This document shows, one piece after another, positions 10,407-22,000 of a stretch of 64,000 nt of DNA; positions within the stretch are counted from its first letter, which is position 1; the number at the start of each line of letters is the position of its first letter. The position numbers were made by a program, and so were the translations under genes. Source of the DNA: Centrapalus pauciflorus (Eukaryota > Streptophyta > Magnoliopsida > Asterales > Asteraceae); the NCBI GenBank assembly GCA_020465985.1, contig JAANYP010004387.1:248001-312000 (forward strand), written 5' to 3'. The notes under the pieces were generated by a model that saw only the letters and a list, made by a program, of their open reading frames with translations, was not told where the DNA came from and did no database searches.

Positions 10407-12580
10407 ATGGTCGTTGTTTGCCGCCGCCACCTTCACCGTTTCCTCCTCTCCTTTCTCCTCCTTTTCCCCCCATGCCTCTCCCAACTCCCACCCTCTAATG
10501 TCCTCCTTCAATTCAAGAAATCACTTGCCAATTCACATTCTTTAACCAATTGGAAAGACGATGGATCTAACCCATGCGACCCAAATAATGTCTGGATTGG
10601 CATCATTTGTTCAGATGGATTGGTTAACAGCATCAATCTTTCTGGCATGGATCTTCAAGGACAACCTGATGTTGGTGTCTTGGAGGCTATTGATGGTCTT
10701 AAAGCCATCAGCCTAGAAAACAATTCTCTTGTAGGTCCCATGCCCGAGATCAATCGTCTTCGTTTTTTAAAAGCTTTTTATGCAGGAAGTAATTGGTTTT
10801 CCGGTGTCATACCTTCTGACTTTTTCCAAACTTTGGGGTCCTTGAAGAAACTCTGGTTACAACATAATAACTTTTCTGGACAGATTCCAATATCAATAGG
10901 AGAATTACCAAATCTCAAGGAACTCCATTTAGAATACAATCAATTTACAGGAGCCATTCCTGCATTTTCAGAAGCAGATATCATAACCACGCTTGATCTA
11001 TCAAATAATAAACTACAAGGAGAAATACCCAACAGTTTGAAGAAGTTCGATGCCAAAGCATTTGAGAACAATGCAGACCTCTGTGGCCCAAAACTCGGAA
11101 AAGAATGCAAAGCACCTTCAGAACAACAAGAACCAGCATCCTCAACGGAATCAAACCCATCAACATGGATAATCTTCATACTTTTCATTTTATTGGCTTT
11201 TTTAGTCCTCATCATTTTAGCCAGAGCAAATCATATAGAAGAAGAAGATAACAACAGACCTTTGGGCAAGGGACATATTGATGAAGCTGTTGTTAATATT
11301 CCAACTGTCATCAACAGGAGCACAAGCTCTAGCAGGAAGCCTTATGATAACATGAACAACACCAACAATAACAGTGGCGGTGGCCATAGCAACAACATTA
11401 CCACTGCAACTACGCCGAACCTGACCCCAACACCTACTCCAGCCCCAGCCCCAGCCCCTAGCACCACGAACAATAGCAGCGGGAGCAGCAGCAAGAACAG
11501 CGCACCTACTCGTTCATCTAGAAAGGGGGGTTCCCAAGGGCAATTGATGAGTGGGGCTCTACCAGGGAAATCGATGGGAGACCTGGTGATGGTTAATGAA
11601 GAAAGGGGAGTGTTTGGATTGGCAGACTTGATGAAGGCTGCAGCTGAGGTGCTTGGAAATGGAGGGTTAGGGTCTGCATATAAAGCAATGATGGGAAATG
11701 GAGTGTCTGTTGTAGTGAAAAGAGTAAGAGAGATGAACCCATTGACTAAGGAGGTTTTTGATGCAGAGATAAAGAAGCTAGCCAACCTAAAGCACCAAAA
11801 CATTCTGACACCATTGGCATATCATTTCAGGAAAGAAGAGAAACTTTTGGTATCCGAATATGTCCCCAGAGGCAGTCTGCTCTACATATTGCATGGTATA
11901 ATCACGCTACATGTTCTTTAATCCAAAACATACATCAATCTTAGTCTTACAACACACTATCACTATATACGTATGAACTTATGATTGATTCATATGTATG
12001 TACAGGCGATCGTGGGAACTCCCATGCGGAATTAAATTGGCCTAATCGATTAAAGATTATAAAAGGAGTTGCACGAGGAATGGGTTTCCTTCATTCAGAA
12101 TTTGCATCATATCCGTTGCCTCATGGGAATCTCAAGTCGAGCAATGTCCTGATCGGGTCAGACTACGAGCCACTTCTCAGTGATTATGCTTTCTATCCTT
12201 TGGTTAATCAAACCCCAACGGCACAATGCATGTTTGCTTTTAAATCCCCTGAAGCAATTCTAAACCAGAAAGTTACCAAGAAAAGCGATGTGTATTGCAT
12301 GGGTATTGTCATCCTAGAAATCATTACGGGGAAATACCCGTCCCAATATTTCAATAACCAAAAGGGTGGAACGGACGTAGTCCAATGGGTTCGGTCGGCT
12401 CTTGGTGAAAACAGGGAAAAAGAGCTTATTGATCCGGAGATAGCAGCATCTGGGGCGAACGAGTCTCCTGGGGAAATGGAGAAGCTTCTTCGTATTGGAG
12501 CTGCATGTACGGAAAGTGAGCCAGATCAAAGAATCGAGCTAAAGGAAGCAATAAGAAGAATCGAAGAGGTGAGTGTTTGA
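10407..12580 (+). CDS. PRK-type LRR receptor-like (pseudo)kinase
   Basis: LRR-III receptor kinase of the pollen-receptor-like (PRK) type. Model: join(10407..11895, 12006..12580), 2064 nt, 687 aa. Order: signal peptide 1-25, LRR N-cap with paired Cys, about five LRRs (90-215), membrane span about 254-272, a Ser/Asn/Pro-rich linker (300-375) containing a PTPTPAPAPAP tract, then kinase-like domain 403-680. The glycine loop (G417, G419, G422) and the invariant Lys (K438) are present. However, the catalytic loop reads HGN (536-538) instead of HRD and the metal motif reads SDY (555-557) instead of DFG, so weak or no phosphotransfer is expected, as in much of this subfamily. I start at M10407 because it begins a classic signal peptide; the in-frame upstream Met at 10215 would bury it. 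A partial inverted copy lies at 20175-21195. Confidence 0.93.
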
Positions 12581-15500
12581 AGAATTAAGTTTGCATTGGG
12601 CAAATGGGAGCCGATCAAAGATGGAGGAGGTAGGGCGAGGAGATTAATTGCATAAAGAAGGTTGGGGTGAAGCCGATAAGTTGATCAAGGAGTGCTAGAG
12701 AGAGCTCTCGACTTCACAAGACTACATACATAAATCGATCCGTACCATATAATCTGCTGCTTTTTAATTAGATTAGAGATTTCTTGTCAAGTGAAGTGTG
12801 TGGAAACAAACAAACATGTCTGAATCAAATAATGAATTATGCATGTAATTCCAAATTTTAAGCCAACATGCATGGCTCAGCTCGCAATGAAAAGAGAACT
12901 CATATACATTTGGTGTTTGTGACTAAAACTTATCTAAAAAAGATTAATGTATATACACACACGCAATACCCAGATCCGCACAATAGTAATAAATTATCAT
13001 TTATATTAAACTAGTTTTTGTACCCGGCCAGGTGATGCAGTGGTGACGGGATTTGCAATAAACATTAGGACCAACCCATTAAAATAGAAAGAATAATGCA
13101 TATAGTGAATACAATTGTATTATACATTTTGTGTAAACTGAAACATATATTAGCAAGAGTGTATAATAAATTGATTGTGATTCCTCTCTGGTCACGAAAC
13201 AATGTAATTTAAAGAATGCAATGATAAAACTATTGATGCACATTTAATACTATATAAGTATAAATATCACATGTATTCAATATGAACAGTTAGTTTTATA
13301 AAAACACACCAAAACAATGGGATTATTTCCATATTAATCCAGTGAATAGGAAGCTAGCCAATTATTTAGAATACATGTGCAGATTTCCAAATTCATGATT
13401 CAAAGAACGAGAAACAGGAGTAACGAAGTTTGGTTCCAAGGTTTCCGGTCTGGTATTTCCATATTTTTAGAAGTTAGTAAAGCAAAACGTAAATGAAGAC
13501 TCTTCCTTTACTATTTACGAAAGGGAACTATAAAAACATCTAAATCATTGAATATACCAGGTACGGTAGTTTACTTATTAAAGCATTTGTTTATGTGACT
13601 TTTGAATATTATCTGGGTCACTGAGTTTTTTACATTTAGTATTTTGTTGCTTCCCCCTTTTTATTGATTCCTATAAACAGATGATCACATTAGAATCTAT
13701 CAACTGTATTTATAAGAACTAATTCACAGAAAGAAAAGAGATGGAAAAAGAACATACATCATAGATTTTCTAGGTTCATTTAAGTTCTGGTTGCTTCATC
13801 GAAGTTTTTCTTTGCATCTTTCTCTTGATCCTTAGCTTCTAGATACTCTGCTTTCTTCATCTGTTGCTCAAAAATAAGATGAAACACTTGTAGGTGTCAC
13901 TATAAATGTATCTTAATAATCAATTTCTAAAAGTACAGTGGTTTTAATAAAAAAATTTTGTTAAAATGGTAAGTACAATAATCAATATTAATTGGGATCT
14001 GATGTACTTTTTTTGGGTGTTGTCCATGTTATTTGGGGATGTTTTTCTGTATTTACTTGCTGCTGTATCTACTTTGTTTGATTTTTTTAAACACAAATGG
14101 GTTGTGTTTTGGAAGGAGTTGAAGGCTTGAGGAGGTCTCTATGGTTTTTACTTTTAGTCTCAATTTCTACTGGATTTGCGGACAGTTACAGCTGGTTTCC
14201 AAGGTTCGATATCAGTTAATAATATGCTGTGGATACGCAAAGCTTTTGGTCTAATAGATTGTCTGCTAAGTAATGGTCTGGGATTAGTTTTCCTGATGGA
14301 TCTTCTTCTGCAAGTTTTACAAGGTTTGAGGCTGTTTTTTTTACTACACAAAACGATTCACTTAATGATGAACCTAACAAACCTAGGAATAGTAAGCCAT
14401 GGAAGAAGAACTGAAATAACCTTAGAATTTTGAGGCAAACGTATACACAATATTTAATAACCTGAACGTGAAACCGGTTGTTTTCGGATAGGACAGACAT
14501 AAATCTTAGTTAGTCTGTTTGCTGAGTCCACCACTTAGCTCTAGCACCCTAATTTCTACCGCTATAAAAATGGGGAGAGAGCTCATCAATTTCTTTGGCT
14601 ATCACCCTTAGCAGATCACCACACAACATGATTTTACAACCCAAAACATGCATTAAACCCATTCCCAAGCATGCAGAAACCATCTTCAAAATTGCAGCCA
14701 ATTAATGAACCCTATCACAGCCAAGATTGGCAACAAATATACCCAAAAACCAACCATATCAAAACCATACATGCCTCATATTAGCAAAAAAAAAAAAAAA
14801 AAAAAAACCGTTTAACGCCCATATCACAGCCCCTTTTAACACCAAGAAAAAACATTTTACAGTTATTTTCGCAAAAAGGTAATCAAATTTAGGATTTTTT
14901 TGAAGGTAACCAACTTTAAATTTGTCAATTTAAGTTGTCCGGTGAGAATTTTTTTACAGAAATGTCAGTTTAATTATCACATGATATGTACTATTTTAGA
15001 CTTTTGTGCAATTTAAAACGACTTTTTGAAAACACCTTGCTATTTTGAGCAAATTTGAAAATAATTAAGTAATATTAGAAATTAGAAACTAATGATCGGA
15101 TAAAGAAACTATAAGTAATTTTTACATTTCAATCTGATAAGGTTACTTGATTTGAAAAAGTACGATACCTTAAATAAAAAAAATAAGTATGTTACCGAAA
15201 TTGAAATAGTGACGATAACGTATTTAACCCTTTTGGATATAAGTCACTAAATAAAATAAGAAAAATTTAAAGTTAGCTACCTTAGAAGAAAAAGTTTGAA
15301 AGTTTGTTACATTAAATAGACAAAATTTAAAGTTCGTTACCTTAAATAGAACCTCTTGAAAGTTTAGCGTAAGATTGTAAATGTTAGTTTCAGTTACACA
15401 TAGACGTGATACATTGTAAGTGAATTAGTTCTTAGCCTTTGAGAAGAAGGGGGATTAACCGCTTAGTTGCTCCAAAACCTAAATCGTATTTATTCATCAA

Positions 15501-16877
15501 ACATAAAACATTAAAATCACAGCGACTATTAGGTTTCAGTTTTATATACCTTAGCAAAGCAGCAGGAAGATCACCATATTCTTGGACAGAAAAATGAGTC
15601 TCTTTATCGAAGAAACGGTGAGAAGTAGAAAGGGGTTGAGAGTTTTTTTGGTTAACATTGGGTTAGGATTTTCTTCGGCAATGGCCAATGACATCCATCG
15701 ACTGGCCAGGCCAATTTATACAGTAACAGTGCACTTATGCTTACGAGAGAGAGGGAGGAGGAGGTTGAAATGGAAAGAGGACAACAACCCACCTGGGACA
15801 CGACACACGTGTACAGGTTTGTTAAATCTCTGTTTCGTTTCAAAGCAGACCGATCTGTTTTTGAAATTCGTGTTTCGTGTATGTCAAATACAAATTTACC
15901 TGTATAAACACGTATAAGACACGTGTAAAATATGTGTGACCCAGATGACACGTCTAAGGCACGCTTGACACATCTAATACATGAAATTCAAATAAAATTA
16001 TATATTTTGTGAGAACTTGGATTTATATGTTTTGAGATTTGGAATTATATATTTTGTGATAATTTGGATTTATATGTTTTAAATGTTCGAAACTTGGAAT
16101 TAAATGTTTTGGAAGATGGAATTTGGATTTATAAGTTCATATTTTTGTTAAAAGTTCGTGTCTAATTCGTTTACAGGTTGTGTATTCGTGTTTTCGTGTG
16201 ACACGACTAAATTGCGTGTCGTGTCACAGGTAACACAAATTTTTTCCGTGTCCTGTACAAGTTTCATAACCAGACACGTTTTTTATTTCGTGTCGTGTAA
16301 AATTCGTGTCTGATCTGCTACACGACACGAATATACGAATTGTCAGGTTTACCCGTTATACCACCGGATAGTTGTAGTTTTGGCTAGAACCATAACTTTT
16401 TGTTTTTACAAATTTCTCTTGTAAAAATACAAGTAGTTGTAAAATTTAATATTATATAACATAAAAAACATTGATATTAAATAAAATTTTATATTTTATA
16501 ATTAATTAGAAGATAAACAAAATAATTTTGTTTGATTAAAAAAAGTACTGATGCATTCAGATTTTAAAATGAACATCTAGTATTTATTTGTTATTTAATT
16601 TACAGTGGTTGATTAATAACAAAAGATAATTTTTTTTATGTGTGTTGATCCAAAATCATTGATTCAATCAAAGTGAGTTATTGAGAAAACCCAACATAAA
16701 ATATTAAGAAACAAAACATCATAATAAAATTTTACTTAAAACTTTTTTATTGATAAATAAAACCAGATGATGATTCCAAACATCATTAGATGCCTTGTTA
16801 TCATTCAAAATGTTATCAAATCTCATATATCTTGTAAAAGACGTGATTTCTATTAATCTCCATGGTATGTATGTGTG
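12581..16877. other. Intergenic region between receptor and hAT element
   Basis: No supported gene. It contains the receptor 3' flank, AT-rich unique sequence, a poly-A tract near 14788-14806, and repeated AAAGTTNGTTACCTTA units near 15250-15360. A segment at about 15790-16340 is dense in GTGTCGTGT / ACACGACACG motifs and looks like a degenerated DNA transposon, although its termini could not be defined. Confidence 0.45.
13780..14400 (-). pseudogene. Possible decayed gene fragments
   Basis: Two minus-strand pieces look more like coding sequence than their surroundings. One is a stretch at 13780-13860 encoding MKKAEYLEAKDQEKDAKKNF and a stop, preceded by a polypyrimidine-poor CAG acceptor. 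The other, at about 14216-14370, encodes a segment including ASNLVKLAEEDPSGKLIP. I cannot identify the parent gene, and stops and missing splice signals break any continuous model. They may be relics of an exon-bearing gene or simply chance frames. Confidence 0.25.
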
Positions 16878-16885
16878 TTTATAAT

Positions 16886-18108
16886 TAGGGATGGCAATGG
16901 GCGAGAAAAAACCCGAAACCCGTGGATACCCGCCCGTTATGGGTGGGTAAACCCGTGAAAATACACCCGTGAACATGGGCATGGGTACAAAATCATACCC
17001 GCTGGCGGGTGACGGGCGGGCACGGGTTTACTATTTCACCCGCGGGTATACCCGCCACCCGTACCCGTGAAACCCGTCACCTTCACCCGCGGGTATACCC
17101 GTGAAACCCGCAAAATATAGTTATATATATATATATTATATATATATAATAATAATAATAATAGTATTAATAATAATATATATTTTTTTTAATACCCATA
17201 ACCCATAACCCATTTCCCTTATTTCCTAAATTCCTACCAGCGACCGTAGCAAGTCCCAAACCCTAATTGTATTCTTTCAAAGTCTCAACTCTCAATCTCT
17301 CTGTCTCGCCTCTAACATTCTTCGCCGCCCGCCGCACGCTGCCGCCTGCCGCCCGCCGTCGACCGCCCCACGCCCCACGCAGCACGTCGTCGCCTGTCGC
17401 CACAGTCTCTTCGCCGTCGCCGACCAACAGAGTGACAGATCTTATCTCGTTGTCTCCTGATTATCGGTAACTATGTATCTTGAAATATATAATTTGTGTT
17501 TTCTTGGCCGGTGAATCACGACCCATGGTTGGTTCTTTCGATTTAAATACTTATCGGTATCTATGTATCTTCAAATACATGTTTGATTCGCTATTCTTTT
17601 GATTTAAACACTTATACATGTTTGATTCGTTATTCTTTTGATTTAAACACTTATACATGTTTGGTTCTTTTATATATGTATGTATGTATGTTACATGTTA
17701 CTGAGATGGTAACAATACATCTAGACTCAGATTTAGAATTGTAAGTTTTCAATTTTCATAAAAGTCATTTGTTAATTGTTAAGTTGGATCCACTGTTCTT
17801 TTGATTTAAACACTTATACATGTTTGGTTCTTTTATATATATATGTATGTTTGTATGTTTGATATTATTATTATTTGGATGTGTTTGCAATATCTTTATG
17901 TTTCGTTGGGTAAAAAAATGTTTGTAATTGTAAAAACAGGTGAAACCCGTGGGTTTACCCGTGCCCACGGGTACCCGCGGGTGGCGGGCATGGACGAGAA
18001 AATATACCCGTTGGCGGGTTTTTGGCGGGTGGCGGGTATTGAAATACCCGCGGGCACGGGTGACGGGTGATGTATATCCGTGCCCGCCGCCCGCGGGTGC
18101 CATCCCTA
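16886..18108. mobile_element. Non-autonomous hAT element, 1.2 kb
   Basis: Bounded by a perfect 8-bp target duplication TTTATAAT (16878-16885 and 18109-18116) and 11-bp terminal inverted repeats TAGGGATGGCA / TGCCATCCCTA. Both subterminal zones are packed with CCCGCGGGT and GGGTATACCCG motifs in opposite orientation, the usual layout of transposase-binding repeats. The core has a GC-rich exon-like frame (17267-17470), several tandem copies of a roughly 40-bp TTTGATTTAAACACTTATACATG-type unit (17560-17825) and an (ATA)n tract. No transposase motif is present, so movement would depend on an enzyme from elsewhere. Confidence 0.88.
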
Positions 18109-19003
18109 TTTATAATCATGTAAAAGAATTAAAAAAACAAATTTAATCTAACACTTAATTTTCATTTAATGTTATATGTATAAATATTAAAGAATTTTAA
18201 TATTCCAAAAAAAAAAACCTTTAAAATGATGAAACAACCACATCATCACTATGTTAAAGGAATTAGAGTAACCCTTAGAATTTCCTAGATCTACGACTTT
18301 ATGAATTATACTCTAAAAAAAACTATTCACCTTATATTTAATGATTTGACCGTACAAATCAAATAGGCAACCAAAAACTATTGAAACCCATAAAAATAAC
18401 TTAAATTTATTTAAAAAAATTTATTTTAAATGTATTGACAGATCAACATGTCACTCTTTGATGATCATTCATTCGATAAGGTTAATTTGTGTTCAATCCT
18501 TTCATGGTTGAAACCTGAAAGGATGCAACTATTTATTTATTATTGAACAACAAGTATCCTCTTTCTATTCCTAAATTACTCATTTGCCTTAAAACTTACT
18601 TTTTGCCACCTAAATTAATTGATCGCTCAAACACAAAAATCAACTTTTAGTTTATAAGTTCATCTTAAAAAATATTTATTTTTTTTAGTGAAATGATTAA
18701 ATGCTTGTTACAATGTAACATGGGATTTTTTATGATTGGATTAAGGTAACATGATAACGATTTTCCTTATTTCTTTTTACATAAATTAGCAAAAAAATAA
18801 CAATATAATTATTAATAAACTTATGATGCCTATTTAGTAAATCTTTGGTATCCGAATTCTTTGCAAGGAGTTTGGTAGGAATGTGGGTGAATGAGGGAGC
18901 CAGCCACGTGGAACCAAAAATTCCCTCAAATTGAAACAAAACACACCCATCAACAGAAATAAGAAAACTTCCCCGGTGGCCGGTGACATTCAAACCATCG
19001 CAA

Positions 19004-22000
19004 ATGTATCGATCGGCGGCGAAACGCTTACTTCACTATTCCTCTTTGTATGCTAAAGAATGTTCACAAACCTCTCCAATTCGAATCACAACGCCTCGTT
19101 TTCGCTTTCTATCATCGGCGACACCCGACCCACCTCTTCCTAATCAAAGCCCCAACGGTTTCAACACCACCACCTCATCTTCATCCTCATCCACCCAAGG
19201 AGATGGAGGATTTCATAATCATTCTGACAGTGGTGCCTCAAGAAGAACTTCACCTAGGGCTAATTACGAAGAGGAACAAGCTCGAGTGCTCGCCGCCTCT
19301 CTTCATCACGTGGTACGTTATTCTTATGTTTCGTTTTAGAACTAATCCCAAATTTCTAGTCGACGGACTATGGAGGTTCAACTTTATGTCATCCAACACT
19401 AGTTCCAGCTTGTAGAATGAAGTATTCAGCATATGTATCTCACGTAATTTTACAAATTATTGGTTTTGATCAATTCTTAAATTGCACTATTAGTTAATGT
19501 AAAGAATTTCTTAGCTTCTCAATCATATTTATGACTTGCGCATTTTGCTATAGCCAAGAATTATATTGTGCCATGACTTTGTTAGAAGGGAGCTGGCATA
19601 TGAAATATAGGAGTTTTGTGAGGATACAGTGAGGGTAGGAGAGAAGAAGTCACTGAAAGGGATGATGGATTGATTACTGTATTTGTCATAAAAAAACAAC
19701 CAAGGAACGATGTTATAATGTTGCTTGATCCAGATCATCTGTACAGAGGTGGCTTTTAACATTTTTTGGTTATGTGGCATGGCTGAGTAGCTGATACAAG
19801 CTAGTTTAACTAAATTGCTGAGCAAGGGTTTCAAAAGTTTGGTTGTGGTCTTCTAGAGCATTACTACATCATTACCGGTTAAGGTTCATTTAAAAAATTT
19901 TAAGTCTTGGAAAGCCATTAAATAGATTCAAACACTTCTAATCTGGCCAAACATGGATTCCAACTTGCATTGAAAGTATTGGAAACAAAATAAACACGAA
20001 AGTCAGGCATATCAAATCTAGACGCCGACACAGCCATCTGACATTGGTATCCACACAAAAAGCACGTCACTGGTGGTAGAATGGTGCTAGCCATGGATCC
20101 TGACAATCACTGAGAACAAATTCCTATCTAGTGTGTGTATGAAAGATGAGAGTGTTCTTGGTGTCGTACGTGCAAAATGAGACTGATGGTTGGAATATTT
20201 CCCTTGCCCAGAGATCTGTTATCTTATTCTATATGCTTTGCTTTGACCAACATGATGAGGATTAACAAAGCAACGACGACAACCATGATGATCCATTTTG
20301 TTGATGAGTTTGATTCTATTGACGATTTTGATTCTGGGTGTTTTAAAGGTGCCTTGCATTCTTTTCCAAGTTCCAGACCACACTTCTTCAAACTTTTGGA
20401 TATTTCTACTTCTAGTTTATTATTCGATAGATCAAGTGTGGTTATAGGCATAGCGTCTGCTTCTGAAAACAAGGAAATGGCTCCTGTAGATTCATTATAT
20501 TCTAAATGTAGTTTCTTGAGATTTGGTAATTCTCTAATTGATATTAGAATTTGTCTAGAAAAAGTTATTGTGTTATAACCAAAGTTTCTTCAAGGACCCC
20601 AACTATTGGAGAAATTCTGAAGGTATGACATCAGATAACCAATTACTTCCGGCATAAAAAGTTTTTAAATGATTGATCTCAGGCATGGGACAGACAAGAT
20701 AATTGTTTTCTAGGCTAATGGCTTAACCATCATTAACCTCAAGAAACCAACATCAGGTTGTCCTTGAAGATCCATGCCGGAAAGATTGATGCTGCTAACC
20801 ATGTCATTTGAACAAATGATGCCAATCCACACATTATTGGGGTCACATGGGTTGGATCCATCGTCTTTCCAATTTGTTAAAGAATCAGATTGGTAAATGA
20901 TTTCTTGAATTGAAGGAGTGCATTAGAGGGTGACAGTTGGGACTTAGGGGAGACATGGCGGGAAAAGAAGAAAGGAGAGGAAAAGGTGAATGGCGGCAGC
21001 AAACAACGACCATGTTTGCTTGAGCCGACGGGAGGAATGCAAGAAAGTTCCATGGAGAAACAGCCGGACGCTGTCTGGAGCGAAAAACAGTTTTCTCTAA
21101 ACTAGAAAAATGGTGGGAATTTTCATTTTGAGTGGCAAAAATATAAATGAAAAAATATCTTGGGTGTTGCCATTATGATGATGGTAGACAACATTTCATG
21201 TTGCAACTTTGTATCTCCAATACCATGTAAGATGCAATCCAAACCCAACTTATAGCTTCTCAACCACAATGTCTGCAAAAAGTTCCACGGGATTCAACAT
21301 CTGAAAGACGAAATCTGAGTTCATGTTTGTCCTTCCCAAATCAAATTAAACGTAAAAATTCATACATGAAAAAATATTTGGAACCAGGGTCTCCCAAATT
21401 GTGAACCATCACATTGAAGAGGCACCTGTAAGCCACCAATGTGATAAAAATGTAGTACCAGTTGAACTTATGCATGAACAACAAAATTATGCACTTTATA
21501 TGAAATTAAATGAACCTAAAGAGTTGGCAAATCCAACATTTAATCTTGGTAAGGTTCCATCGCTTTATCAACTTTTGCACTACCAAACTACACCTGAGCT
21601 TCAAGCAGCTCCATAAGTTTGGCATTTTTTTTTCTTTCCTCTTTTTGCAGATTAGGCTGGGATGGAGTGAAGCAGCCATGATTGCAGGTGCTAGGGATGT
21701 TGGTGTTTCTCCTTCCATTGTTGGAGCTATTCCACGAAAAGAAGGTGCACTAGTAGAGGTATATGCTACTTGCACGTTTTTCACTAGTCCGATCAGGATC
21801 TGTATAAGTAGTATCTAATGAGTCAATTAGTTTGAGAACAGTTATATGCTACCATCTTACATGAAGGTAATTTTGTAAGTATTTTTTCTGTATTTTATTT
21901 TCCCCTTAGTGTTTACTTGCGTACATGAATACATGATTGTATGGTAAGTTGCATACATGCTTATGTATGTTACAACCTTATGGTGGGGATTGCTATCTGG

